Source: Marinibaculum sp040216765
GTDB taxonomy: Bacteria > Pseudomonadota > Alphaproteobacteria > Ferrovibrionales > Ferrovibrionaceae
Assembly (NCBI GenBank): GCA_040216765.1
Contig: JAVJON010000006.1
Span: 1 to 64,000, forward strand
DNA: 64,000 bases
Direction of reading: 5' to 3'
The number at the start of each line of letters is the position of its first letter. Positions within the stretch are counted from its first letter, which is position 1. The position numbers and the translations under genes were made by a program. The notes beneath the pieces were generated by a model. It was given only the letters and a program-made list of their open reading frames with translations, searched no databases and was not told the origin of the DNA. Positions 53,223 to 61,611 of the stretch are shown here, in pieces.

Positions 53223-53277
53223 AGCTTGCAATCAGGCCGAGGAGACAGAGCAGGACGAAGATCACCAGATGGGGCAT
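53209..53277 (-). CDS. Possible 22-residue membrane peptide
   Basis: Between pgeF and the lipoprotein gene an ATG at 53277 opens the peptide MPHLVIFVLLCLLGLIASCA plus LT, a single hydrophobic helix with three cysteine or leucine clusters. It ends in TGA at 53209 and overlaps the lipoprotein start by 14 bases in another frame. No strong ribosome site is seen. It may be a small membrane protein or a leader peptide coupling translation of the lipoprotein. Confidence 0.4.
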   Translation of the reverse strand: MPHLVIFVLLCLLGLIASCALT

Positions 53278-53296
53278 GGGCGCGGCCGCTGCAGGG

Positions 53297-54130
53297 TCAT
53301 GCGCTGCCGGTCGCCGGCAGGCCGATCAGGGAAATCTGCCGGCCATAATCCGGGGCGCCGCGCAGGCTGCCGCGACGATAGCTGAAGAACCGCGCCTCGT
53401 CGGCCAGGGTATCCTGTCGCAGGTCCTGCACCCGGCCCGCACCGGCAGAAACCAGCCGGGCGGCGACATAGCCAGGCAGGTCGAACAGCCAGTGCCGCCC
53501 CTGCGGGCCGACCCGCTCCGCCGGGCGGAAGAAGCGGGCGGCCTCGGCCCGCTCGGCCAGGAAGGGGGCGGGGAAGTCGGGGCCGACCTCGTAGCCGCCG
53601 GGGCCGATGGCCGGCCCGATCGCGGCGACGATCCCGCCGCGGTTGGCGCCCAGGGCTTCCATCGCCGCCACCGTCGCCTCAGCGACCCCGGCCAGCGCCC
53701 CGCGCCATCCGGCATGGGCGGCGCCCACCACCCCGGCCTGCGGGTCGGCGAACAGGACCGGCACGCAGTCGGCGGTCAGGATCCCCAGCGCCAGGCCGGG
53801 CCGGTCGGTTGCCATGCCATCGGCCTTCGGGCGCTCCCCCGCCAGCGGTGCGGCCAGGGTCACCACCGTGCAGCCATGGACCTGGTACAGGGTCTGCAGC
53901 GCCGCATCGGCCAGGCCGGCGGCCGCCAGGGCGCGCCGGCGATTCTCCGCCACGCATGCGGGATCGTCGTCCGATCCCTGGCCGCAGTTCAGGGAGGCAT
54001 AGTCGCCGCCGGACACGCCGCCGCGGCGGCCCAGGAAGCCGTGCGGGATGCCGGCCGCCTCCAGCGCGGGCAGGCGCAGGGCAGGGGCATCGCCGGATCC
54101 GTCCCGGCTGCCGTCTGCTTCGTGGCTCAT
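53297..54130 (-). CDS. pgeF: Purine nucleoside phosphorylase/laccase-domain protein (YfiH/PgeF)
   Basis: A 277-residue multicopper-like single-domain protein. The metal-site motifs are VHGCTV, ILTADCVPVLFADP and GAAHAGWRGALAG, with the second histidine and cysteine in place. The family (formerly polyphenol oxidase) acts on purine nucleosides and edits peptidoglycan precursor errors. It is coupled by ATGA to the methyltransferase upstream. Confidence 0.93.
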   Translation of the reverse strand: MSHEADGSRDGSGDAPALRLPALEAAGIPHGFLGRRGGVSGGDYASLNCGQGSDDDPACVAENRRRALAAAGLADAALQTLYQVHGCTVVTLAAPLAGERPKADGMATDRPGLALGILTADCVPVLFADPQAGVVGAAHAGWRGALAGVAEATVAAMEALGANRGGIVAAIGPAIGPGGYEVGPDFPAPFLAERAEAARFFRPAERVGPQGRHWLFDLPGYVAARLVSAGAGRVQDLRQDTLADEARFFSYRRGSLRGAPDYGRQISLIGLPATGSA

Positions 54131-55284
54131 CGCGTCACTCCGTCGAATCCGGCGCAGGCATCCATGCCGGGCGGCAGCAGGGCGAGCGCCTGGAACAGGC
54201 TGCCCATCTCCGCCGGGTCGGCCAGCCGGCGCACGGCGCCGGCGATCGTTGCCGCCTGGTCCGGGCCGGCCCGTGCCAGGCGCTCCGCCCGCAAGGGCAG
54301 TCCCAGCCGCTCCAGGAAGAGCCCCTGCGGCACCGGCCCGGCGACGGCGCAGCCCGCGGCCCGGGCTGCCCGGGCGAAGGCGGAGAAATCGACATGCGCG
54401 GTGATATCGGCGCTGCCCGGGGCCTGCAGCACGTCATGCCGGCGGTGCCGGCGCACCGCCTGCAGGCTGTCGCGCAGCGGCGGCCCGGTGGTCCCGTAGT
54501 CGATCACCAGGGCAGCGCCCTGGCGCCCGCGCTGGCCGCCATCGCCGCGGATCGCTTCGGCGAGGCGGCTGGCGAGGGCATCCGCCGCCGGCCGCAGCTC
54601 GATCACCGTGCCGTCCTCCGCCCGGGGCAGCGCGGCCCTGGCCGGCACCGGCTCGGCCGCGGCCTCGAAGCGCAGCGCGCCGTCCGGTCCCAGCCCGACC
54701 AGGCGTTCGTGCCACCGCCCGTCGATACGGACCAGCTGGTGCACCGGCAGGGCATCGACGAACTCGTTGGCCAGAACCAGCGCCGGCAGGGCCGGCAGGG
54801 CGTCCAGGTCGGCGATCCAGCTGGCCTGCGGATGATCGATGCGGGCCTGCTGCCGGGCCCGCAGCGCGGCGCTGGCCTCGACCAGGACCGGCCGCAGGGC
54901 GGCGGCGAAGCCCGGCACCAGGCGGCCGGTGCGCAGCACGTCGGCCATCAGGGTGCCGGTGCCGGGGCCCAGCTCGACCAGGGCGAAGGGAGCGGGGGCA
55001 CCGAGCCTCTGCCAGGTGTCGATGCACCACAGGCCGAGCAGTTCGCCGAAAATCTGCGAGACTTCGGGCGCCGTGACGAAATCGCCGTCGGCGCCGATTC
55101 CCTCGCCGCGGGCATAGTAGCCGTGGCGCGGGTGCAGCAGCGCTTCCGCCATGAAGGCGGCGACGGTGACCGGGCCGTCGGCCCGGATGCGGGCATGCAA
55201 TGCGGTGTCGCCATCCGGCATCGCGCCGTCGCCCGCCGTCCCGTCCCCCGCCCGCCGCCGCCGCGCTGTCACGGCAGGGCTCAT
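54127..55284 (-). CDS. SAM-dependent methyltransferase (NDUFAF7/MidA-like)
   Basis: A 385-residue protein. The SAM-binding motif is VELGPGTGTLMADVLR; RHGYYARGEGIGADGDFVTAPEVSQIFGELLGLW is the family's conserved N-terminal block (in parts), and VLANEFVDALPVHQ follows. The mitochondrial homologue methylates an arginine of a complex I subunit, so a role in NADH dehydrogenase assembly is inferred. ATGA overlaps join it to lgt upstream and pgeF downstream. A second in-frame ATG (MPDGDTAL) is at 55221. Confidence 0.9.
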   Translation of the reverse strand: MSPAVTARRRRAGDGTAGDGAMPDGDTALHARIRADGPVTVAAFMAEALLHPRHGYYARGEGIGADGDFVTAPEVSQIFGELLGLWCIDTWQRLGAPAPFALVELGPGTGTLMADVLRTGRLVPGFAAALRPVLVEASAALRARQQARIDHPQASWIADLDALPALPALVLANEFVDALPVHQLVRIDGRWHERLVGLGPDGALRFEAAAEPVPARAALPRAEDGTVIELRPAADALASRLAEAIRGDGGQRGRQGAALVIDYGTTGPPLRDSLQAVRRHRRHDVLQAPGSADITAHVDFSAFARAARAAGCAVAGPVPQGLFLERLGLPLRAERLARAGPDQAATIAGAVRRLADPAEMGSLFQALALLPPGMDACAGFDGVTR

Positions 55285-56114
55285 CGCGTCGCGGCGCCGC
55301 CCTGGGCGGCGGGCCTTGCGCGCAGGCCATGGACGACCAGGCCGAGGCCGATCAGCAGCATGGGCAGCGACAGGATCTGGCCCATCGTGATGCCGCCCAC
55401 GAAGAAGCCCAGGAAGGCATCCGGCTCCCGGAACAGCTCCGCGACGATCCGGGCCAGGGCATAGCCGATCAGGAACAGGCCCGTCAGCAGGCCGTCGCCA
55501 TGGCGGCGCGCGATGGTGAGGCGTGCGAGCAGCAGCAGGAGGAACAGTGCCACCCCCTCCAGCGCGGCCTCGTAGAGCTGGCTGGGATGCCGCGGTTGGG
55601 GGCCGCCGCCGGGAAAGACCATGCCGAGGCCGCTGTCGGTGACCCGGCCGTAAAGCTCGCCGTTGATGAAATTCGCGATCCGGCCGAAGAACAGGCCGAT
55701 CGGCGCCACCAGCGCAATCATGTCGGTGAAGCAGAACAGCGGCACCTTGCGGAACCGGCAGAACAGCAGGATCGCCGCCACGACGCCCAGCAGGCCGCCA
55801 TGGAACGACATGCCGCCATGCCAGAGCGCCAGGGCATCCAGCGGATGGGAGAGATAGTAGCCGGGCTGGTAGAACAGCACATAGCCGAGCCGGCCGCCGA
55901 GCACGACGCCGATCGTCCCCCAGATCAGGAAATCGTCGACCTGTTCCGGCGTCACCCGGCTGCCCGGCTGCTTCGCCAGGCGCACCAGGACCCGCCACGC
56001 GATCACGATGCCAGCGATATAGGCCAGCGCATACCAGCGAATCGCCAGCGGCCCGATCTGCAGGGCGACCGGGTCGATGTACGGGAACGGAATACCGGTC
56101 GGGGACGCGTCCAT
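55281..56114 (-). CDS. lgt: Prolipoprotein diacylglyceryl transferase
   Basis: A 277-residue inner-membrane enzyme that transfers diacylglycerol from phosphatidylglycerol to the lipobox cysteine, the first step of lipoprotein maturation. Seven hydrophobic segments are visible. Key motifs are WHGGMSFHGGLLG and GRIANFINGELYGR, and HPSQLYEAALEG follows. The lipoprotein in the same gene run would be one of its substrates. Confidence 0.97.
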   Translation of the reverse strand: MDASPTGIPFPYIDPVALQIGPLAIRWYALAYIAGIVIAWRVLVRLAKQPGSRVTPEQVDDFLIWGTIGVVLGGRLGYVLFYQPGYYLSHPLDALALWHGGMSFHGGLLGVVAAILLFCRFRKVPLFCFTDMIALVAPIGLFFGRIANFINGELYGRVTDSGLGMVFPGGGPQPRHPSQLYEAALEGVALFLLLLLARLTIARRHGDGLLTGLFLIGYALARIVAELFREPDAFLGFFVGGITMGQILSLPMLLIGLGLVVHGLRARPAAQGGAATR

Positions 56115-56264
56115 AGCGGCCGTGTTATGACGCGGCAGGAAACGCAATACAAGCGCCGGCTCGACAGCCGGCCGGGACAAGCGCCGGCGCGACAGCCGGC
56201 CGGGGCGGATGGCGGCAGGCCGCGCCCGGGCCGGCTGCGGCCGTCCAGCGAGGAGAGCCGCATC

Positions 56265-56618
56265 ATGCAGACCCGCAATCCGTTGTTCGACGATCTGGCG
56301 CGACTCGCGAGCGGCGCCATGGGCACGGCGCAGTCCGTGAAGCAGGAGATGGAAGTGCTCATGCGCTCCCGCATGGAGCGCTGGGCGGCGGAGATGGCCT
56401 TCGCCACCCGCGAAGAGGTGGATGCCGCGATGGCCGCGGCGACAGCCGCGCAGGCGCGGATCGGCGAGCTGACGGCGCGGGTGGCAGAGCTGGAGCGGGC
56501 GCTGGCGGCGTCCGGCGGCGGCGCGACCGCCGGCGCGGCACCGCCGGCGCGGCCCGCCGCGTCCGGGCGCCGGCGTGGCCAGCCGGGCAACCTGCGGCGC
56601 CGGACCCGCCGCGACTGA
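56265..56618 (+). CDS. ubiK: UbiK-like accessory factor (BMFP family)
   Basis: A 117-residue helical protein. An N-terminal amphipathic region FDDLARLASGAMGTAQSVKQEMEVLMRSRMERW (in parts) precedes a coiled coil EEVDAAMAAATAAQARIGEL...VAELERAL. A Gly/Ala/Pro linker and a very basic tail (SGRRRGQPGNLRRRTRRD) follow. UbiK proteins bind lipids and assist ubiquinone biosynthesis complexes; the related BMFP proteins fuse membranes. The tail is longer and more basic than in E. coli. It is divergent from lgt. Confidence 0.82.
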   Translation: MQTRNPLFDDLARLASGAMGTAQSVKQEMEVLMRSRMERWAAEMAFATREEVDAAMAAATAAQARIGELTARVAELERALAASGGGATAGAAPPARPAASGRRRGQPGNLRRRTRRD

Positions 56619-56982
56619 CGGGGGCGGCGATTCGGGGCGGATTTCCGCCCCCGGCCGCCAGGTGCATTCCGCCCCTCCGCCGGCCCGTTGCACGGCACCG
56701 GCCTGCGGATGAGTCTGGCAGGCGACCGGCCGGGCAGGAAAACCGCGGGATTCCGCGCGGGCGCACCCGGCCGGCGGGGCGCCGGCGGGCTGTCGCGGGC
56801 AGCCTCATCTTGCACCGCAGCGATGCACCCCCTAGCCTAGATCTATGGTGCAAACGATCGGTGGATCCAATATGTCGCGTGCCTAGCCGGCCATCGCCGC
56901 GGTCGGCAAGGCGCGTGCTGGGTCTGTCCGGTCGGCCCTGCGCCTGCCATGCCTAACGCCGCCGGTCGGGAGGTCTTACGCA
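56619..56982. other. Intergenic region before the YbjN gene
   Basis: No gene is visible. A perfect hairpin GGGGCGGA-TT-TCCGCCCC (56634-56651) follows ubiK and may end its transcript, although no T-run follows. TTGCACC (56810-56816) and GGTGCAA (56847-56853) form an inverted pair about 130 bases before the next start. Confidence 0.4.
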
Positions 56983-57486
56983 ATGACGGACATCGAGCAC
57001 GAATATATGCGGTTCCGTCCGCATCCGATGGATCTGGTCGAACAGCTCGTCGTCGACCAGGAATGGCCGTTCGACCGGCAGGGTGAGGACGACCTCACCG
57101 TCGGCGTCGGCGGGCAGTTTTCCGAATACCAGCTGTGGTTTTCCTGGCGGCACGAACTGGATGCGCTGCAGTTCTGCTGCTGCTTCGACATGAAGGTGCC
57201 CGGCCTGAAGCGCAAGGAGGTCCATGGCCTGCTGGCGATGATCAATGAAAAGGTCTCCGTCGGGCATTTCGACATCTGGCCCGGCGAGGGGGTGATCCTG
57301 TTCCGGCACAGCCTGCTGCTGCGCGGCACCGGTGGCGCCACGTCCGAGCAGATCCAGGACCTGGTGGAGATCGGGCTGAACGAGAGCGAGCGGTTCTACC
57401 CCTCCTTCCAGTACGTCGTCTGGGGCGGCAAGACCCCGGAGGACAGCCTGGCGGCGGCCCTGCTGGAACCGGTGGGGGAGGCGTGA
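56983..57486 (+). CDS. YbjN domain-containing protein
   Basis: A 167-residue protein. The YbjN fold, a relative of type III secretion chaperones, shows in EYQLWFSWRHELDALQFCCCFDM, HGLLAMINEKVSVGHFDIWPGEGVILFRHSLLLRG and the C-terminal FYPSFQYVVWGG. Three adjacent cysteines (CCC near 65-67) are unusual. It is believed to act as a chaperone or regulator; no enzymatic role. GGGAGG precedes the ATG. It lies 43 bases before proC. Confidence 0.9.
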   Translation: MTDIEHEYMRFRPHPMDLVEQLVVDQEWPFDRQGEDDLTVGVGGQFSEYQLWFSWRHELDALQFCCCFDMKVPGLKRKEVHGLLAMINEKVSVGHFDIWPGEGVILFRHSLLLRGTGGATSEQIQDLVEIGLNESERFYPSFQYVVWGGKTPEDSLAAALLEPVGEA

Positions 57487-57529
57487 GGCCCGCATCCGCG
57501 ATGCGCCGTCGCGCGGCAGGAGGCTGACC

Positions 57530-58345
57530 ATGGCTGCGGATCCGCATGTCCTTCTGGCCGGCTGCGGCAATATGGGGGTGGCCTTGCTGCGCGGCTGGCT
57601 GAACCGCGGCATCCCCGCCGGGTCGATCCGGGTCGTGGAACCGGGCGCGGCGCAGGCGGAGCGTGCCGCCGCCCTCGGCGTCCAGGTGGCGCCGGACGAA
57701 GCCGCGCTGGCGGGCGACCGGGCGCCGGACGTGATCGTCCTGGCGGTGAAGCCCCAGGTGATGGACGAGGCCGCCAGCGTCTATGCGCGGCATGCCGGAC
57801 AGTCGATCTTCCTGTCGATCGCGGCGGGGCGCACCATTGCCAGCTTCGAGCGTCTGTTCGGGGCGAATGCGGCGATCGTGCGGGCGATGCCGAATACGCC
57901 CGGCGCGATCGGCCGCGGCATCACCGTGGCCTGCCCGAACGGGCGCGTGTCCGACGCCGGCCGGGCGCTGTGCGACCGCCTGCTGCAGGCGATCGGCGAG
58001 ACCGCCTGGCTGGAGCAGGAAGCGCAGATGGATGCGGTCACCGCGGTGTCCGGCTCCGGCCCCGCCTATATCTTCCTGCTGGCGGAGGCGATGCGCGATG
58101 CGGGGATCGCCGCCGGCCTGCCCGGGGACCTGGCGGACCGCCTGGCGCGGCACACCGTCGCGGGCGCGGGCGCATTGATCCTGGAAAGCGGCGAGGATCC
58201 GGCCCGGCTGCGCGAACAGGTGACCAGCCCCGGCGGCACCACCGCGGCGGCGCTGGCGGTGCTGCGCGCGTCCGGCGGCATGCCGGACCTCCTGCGGGCC
58301 GCCGTCGATGCCGCGGCCCGGCGCTCCCGCGAACTGGCAGGCTGA
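57530..58345 (+). CDS. proC: Pyrroline-5-carboxylate reductase
   Basis: A 271-residue enzyme, last step of proline synthesis (NADPH-dependent). The dinucleotide loop is AGCGNMG (10-16). The substrate and dimer region includes TAVSGSGPAYIFLLAEAM and the conserved TSPGGTTAAALAVLRASG. AGGAGG precedes the ATG. YbjN then proC is a common gene order in alphaproteobacteria. Confidence 0.96.
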   Translation: MAADPHVLLAGCGNMGVALLRGWLNRGIPAGSIRVVEPGAAQAERAAALGVQVAPDEAALAGDRAPDVIVLAVKPQVMDEAASVYARHAGQSIFLSIAAGRTIASFERLFGANAAIVRAMPNTPGAIGRGITVACPNGRVSDAGRALCDRLLQAIGETAWLEQEAQMDAVTAVSGSGPAYIFLLAEAMRDAGIAAGLPGDLADRLARHTVAGAGALILESGEDPARLREQVTSPGGTTAAALAVLRASGGMPDLLRAAVDAAARRSRELAG

Positions 58346-58507
58346 GCCCCGGCGCCGGGACAAGCCGGCGGATATGTGGCTCCCGGCCGCACCGCCGGTG
58401 GAAAATCTCCGTGCCATGGCCACATTGCTGGTAGGCTGCCTTGGCTGCGCCGCCGCAGGGCGGGGCGGCAGGCCGCTGGACATGCAGCCGGGAGGCAGGT
58501 GGCAGCG

Positions 58508-59218
58508 ATGGCGCGACGGACGACAGCGAAGGGCAAGGCCCAGGGCGCAACCGGGCGCCAGGCGAAGGCCCGGGCCCAGGCAAAAGCGGCCGCCGATCCG
58601 GTCCTGGTCGCCATGGAACTGGCAGGCAAGCTTGGCTGGCAGGGGGTCAGCCTGACGGACATCGCCGCGGAATCCGGCATGAAGCTGTCGGAACTGTTTC
58701 CCCGCTATCCTTCGAAGACCGCCCTGGTTTCCGCTTTCATGGCCTGGGTCGATGCGGAAATGCTCGACCAGATGGCCGGGGAGCCGGCCGACGAACCGCT
58801 GCGCGACCGCCTGTTTGCGGCGATCATGGCGCGCTTCGACGCGCTGCAGCCCCATCGCGAGGGTGTCCTGGCGGTGGCCCGCGCCTCCGCCCGCGATCCG
58901 ATGGCGGGCCTCTGCCTGGCCGCAGGCCCGATGCGGCGCAGCCTGGATGCCCTGCTGGCCGCTGTCGGCCTGCCGGCCGATGGCCTGGCCGGGGCGGTGC
59001 GGCGCAAGGCGGTCGGCGCAATCTATCTGGCCGGCTTCCGTGCCTGGTCGCGCGACGACAGCGCGGATATGGGACCGACCATGGCGGCACTCGACCGGCT
59101 GCTGACCCGCTGGCTGCCCCTGATGGAACGGTTCGAAGGCCGTCGCCGCCCGCCGGCCGCCCAGAACGACGGCGGCGCCCGGGATGGCAGCGGCGCAGCG
59201 GCAATGCCCGCGGGCTGA
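58508..59218 (+). CDS. TetR family transcriptional regulator
   Basis: A 236-residue protein. A long basic, Ala-rich N-terminus (residues 1-30, with repeated Lys-Ala and Gln-Ala) precedes the helix-turn-helix (about 35-80, WQGVSLTDIAAESGMKLSELFPRYPSKTALVSAFM, in parts). The remainder is a helical dimerisation domain with RRKAVGAIYLAGFRAW. The ATG at 58508 is chosen by family N-terminus. The phasin gene lies 84 bases downstream, so regulation of polyhydroxyalkanoate granule protein is plausible. Confidence 0.78.
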   Translation: MARRTTAKGKAQGATGRQAKARAQAKAAADPVLVAMELAGKLGWQGVSLTDIAAESGMKLSELFPRYPSKTALVSAFMAWVDAEMLDQMAGEPADEPLRDRLFAAIMARFDALQPHREGVLAVARASARDPMAGLCLAAGPMRRSLDALLAAVGLPADGLAGAVRRKAVGAIYLAGFRAWSRDDSADMGPTMAALDRLLTRWLPLMERFEGRRRPPAAQNDGGARDGSGAAAMPAG

Positions 59219-59302
59219 TCCGGCAGGGAGCGGCGGGGCGAGACCATTTCGAGTCATGCACGGCCGGGCCACAGGGCCCCGCCAGAAACGATGGAGACAG
59301 CA

Positions 59303-59773
59303 ATGGCAGCGACCAGGAAGCCCCAGTCCGGATTCGGCGATTTCGACATGACCAGGTTCTTCGATGTCGAGAAGATCATGGGCGAGATGCGCATGCCGGG
59401 CTTCGACCCGAACGCCATGATGGAAGCGCAGCGCAAGAACATCGAGGCCCTGGTCCAGGCCAACAAGGTCGCCGCGGAAGGCTTCCAGGCCCTGGCGCAG
59501 CGGCAGCAGGACATCCTGCGCGAACATGTCGAGCAGATGCAGAGCTTCATGCGCGACTCCGTCAGCGCCGACACGCCGGAGGCCAATGCCGGCCGCCAGG
59601 CGGAGCTGATGAAGGTGGCCTTCGAGAAGGCCCTGCAGAACATGCGCGAGCTTGCCGAACTGGCCTCCAAGTCGCAGAGCGAGGCGTTCGAGATCGTCAA
59701 CAAGCGCGTGGTGGACAGCATGGAGGAGTTCCGCAGGCTGGCCGACCAGAAGTCCGGCACCGGGAAAGCCTGA
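59303..59773 (+). CDS. Phasin family protein
   Basis: A 156-residue helical protein. The ATG at 59303 (MAATRK) has GGAGA upstream; another ATG lies 4 codons earlier. The phasin core reads RKNIEALVQANKVAAEGFQALAQRQQDILREHVEQM, then a heptad-rich helix (AELMKVAFEKALQNMRELAELASKSQSEAFEIVNKRV, in parts). It coats polyhydroxyalkanoate granules or acts as a stress-related surface protein. Neither PHA synthase nor depolymerase is present in the window. Confidence 0.9.
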   Translation: MAATRKPQSGFGDFDMTRFFDVEKIMGEMRMPGFDPNAMMEAQRKNIEALVQANKVAAEGFQALAQRQQDILREHVEQMQSFMRDSVSADTPEANAGRQAELMKVAFEKALQNMRELAELASKSQSEAFEIVNKRVVDSMEEFRRLADQKSGTGKA

Positions 59774-59892
59774 GCCCCCACCGGTTCCTCCGGCGCAGCC
59801 GGGCAGTCCTTCAGGGCTGACCGGAGCGGCGGAACCTGCTACCACGTCGCGCGCCCGGCAGGCCCGGGCACGCGGCGCGGAAGGGGGCAGGC

Positions 59893-60234
59893 ATGACGGA
59901 CCGGATCTCGATCGACGATTTCCTGAAGGTGGATGTGCGGGTCGGCACCATCGTGGCGGCGGAACCCTTTCCGCAGGCGCGCAAGCCGGCCTATCGGCTG
60001 CAGGTCGACCTGGGGCCGGAGCTCGGCGTGAGGAAGAGTTCCGCCCAGATCACCCAGCTTTATGCCCTGGACGACCTGGTCGGCCGCCAGGTGGCCGCCG
60101 TCGTCAATTTCCCGCCGCGCCAGATCGGCCCGCTGATGTCGGAGATCCTGGTGCTCGGCTTTCCCGACGCCGACGGCAATGTGGTGCTCGTGCAGCCGCA
60201 GCGGCAGGTGCCGAACGGCGGCCGGCTGTACTGA
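59893..60234 (+). CDS. tRNA-binding/chaperone-like protein (CsaA)
   Basis: A 113-residue OB-fold protein of the CsaA group, also seen as the C-terminal tRNA-binding domain of aminoacyl-tRNA synthetases. VDVRVGTIVAAEPFPQARKPAYRLQVDLGPELGVRKSSAQIT is diagnostic (in parts), with QVAAVVNFPPRQIGP. CsaA may bind tRNA-like targets or act in protein export; the role here is unknown. A GGGGG run precedes the ATG. Confidence 0.93.
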   Translation: MTDRISIDDFLKVDVRVGTIVAAEPFPQARKPAYRLQVDLGPELGVRKSSAQITQLYALDDLVGRQVAAVVNFPPRQIGPLMSEILVLGFPDADGNVVLVQPQRQVPNGGRLY

Positions 60235-60283
60235 TCCCCGGCCGTCCCGGCCGATTCCGACTTTCCCAGATTGCGCCTGCCGG

Positions 60284-60340
60284 TTGTCGGGCTTTCATCC
60301 CTCATGCATAATGTCGACAGAAATTATAAATGGTCGACAG
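60284..60340 (+). promoter_or_regulatory. Promoter and GTCGAC-pair operator of the enolase-family cluster
   Basis: A -35 TTGTCG (60284-60289) and -10 CATAAT (60307-60312) have a 17-base spacer. Two GTCGAC boxes lie at 60313-60318 and 60333-60338, exactly 20 bases apart and overlapping the expected start site. Flanks read TGTCGACAG and GGTCGACAGAAA. The same arrangement occurs at 63448-63473. GntR/FCD regulators typically bind such repeats, and one is encoded in the cluster. Confidence 0.68.
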
Positions 60341-60396
60341 AAATCCCTGCATGATGCCGGGCATGGACGACGGCCTCGTTCGGATGGGGAACGCCT

Positions 60397-61605
60397 ATGT
60401 CGCGGATTGTCGAAGTGTCCTGCGCGCTGATCTCTGAGCCGCTTTCCAAGGAGTGGGTGGCCGCACACGGCACCAGCAGCAAGCGCGACGAATGCCTGGT
60501 CTTCGTCCGGACCGAGGACGGCATGGTGGGCATCGGCGAGGCCTATCACGCCTTCTCGCCCAAGGTGATCGCCACGATCATCGAGGAGCATCTGGCCGAG
60601 ATCCTGGTCGGCCGCGACAGCGCGGCGATCCAGCTTCTGTGGGAGGAGATGTTCTTCTCCGCAGGCCAGCTCGGCTCCGCCTCGGTCGCGGCCATGTCGG
60701 GCATCGACATCGCGTTGTGGGACCTGCTGGGACGGCGCACCGGCCGGCCGGTGGCGGAGCTGCTGGGCGGCGGCGGGGTGAGCCATGTCGCTGCCTATGT
60801 CGGCTGCATGTGCCTGGGCTGGCAGGAGCCGGCCGAGCTGCGCGCCGAGATGGAGGGCTACCTGGCGCAGGGCTTCACCGCGTTCAAGGTGCGCGGCGGG
60901 CTGGACCTGGAGGCGGATGTCGAGGCGGTCGCTGTGGTGCGCGAGGCGGCCGGGCCGCGGGCCGACGTGATGATCGACGCCAACTCCGCCTATTCGCCGC
61001 CCGAAAGCCTGCGCCTGGCGCGGCGGCTCGACCGCTACGACACATTCTGGCTGGAGGACCCGTTCGACTTCAGCGTCAAGAACCACCATGCCGACATGGG
61101 CTGGCTGCGTCGGAATTCGCCGGTGCCGATCGCTTCGGGCGGCAACCTCTATACCCGCTTCGACGTGCGCGACCTGATCGCCGCCGGCGGGGTCGACTAC
61201 CTGACGCCGGACGCCACGAAATGCGGCGGGATTTCCGAGGCCCTGCGCATCGCCACCCTGGCCAGCGCCTACAGCATGATCGTCGCGCCCCATTCGGTGG
61301 TCGGCATCGGCACCGTGGCCGGCGTCCATTTCGCCGCCGCGGTGCCGCAGCATGTCCGCGGCCATCTGGAATGGGACGCTTCCGCCGGCAACCCGCTGCG
61401 CGACGAGTTGTGCCGGCCCGCCCTGGTCGTGGAGAATGGCGCGATCCGGGTGCCCACCGGCCCCGGCCTGGGGGTCGAGATCCCGGACGCTGCCCATCTG
61501 CAGCGCTTCCCCTTCCTGGAGGGGCGCGAGATCTCCATGCCGCCCAGGCAGCGCCGCTGGGACCCCAGCCATCCGGCGCAGCAGGCGGCGCACGCCGAAG
61601 GATAG
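60397..61605 (+). CDS. Enolase-superfamily (mandelate racemase/muconate lactonizing) enzyme
   Basis: A 402-residue enzyme of the MR subgroup, acting on sugar acids or hydroxy acids by abstracting a proton alpha to a carboxylate. Acid/base and metal residues, by position: K164 in FKVRGG (with R166 in place of the usual second Lys), D194 in MIDANSAY, E220 in WLEDP, D272 in PDATKCGG and H299 in VAPHS. The third metal ligand, normally Glu in a GGEN-type turn, is Gly249 here (ASGGNLYTR). Cluster context suggests a sugar-acid dehydratase or racemase. The missing Glu casts doubt on a fully canonical active site. Confidence 0.85.
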   Translation: MSRIVEVSCALISEPLSKEWVAAHGTSSKRDECLVFVRTEDGMVGIGEAYHAFSPKVIATIIEEHLAEILVGRDSAAIQLLWEEMFFSAGQLGSASVAAMSGIDIALWDLLGRRTGRPVAELLGGGGVSHVAAYVGCMCLGWQEPAELRAEMEGYLAQGFTAFKVRGGLDLEADVEAVAVVREAAGPRADVMIDANSAYSPPESLRLARRLDRYDTFWLEDPFDFSVKNHHADMGWLRRNSPVPIASGGNLYTRFDVRDLIAAGGVDYLTPDATKCGGISEALRIATLASAYSMIVAPHSVVGIGTVAGVHFAAAVPQHVRGHLEWDASAGNPLRDELCRPALVVENGAIRVPTGPGLGVEIPDAAHLQRFPFLEGREISMPPRQRRWDPSHPAQQAAHAEG

Positions 61606-61611
61606 GCCTGC

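Noticed and set aside
56810..56853. Promoter or operator from TTGCACC/GGTGCAA before the YbjN gene
   Set aside because: The arms are 30 bases apart and no good -10 accompanies the TTGCAC, so I mention it only inside the intergenic entry.
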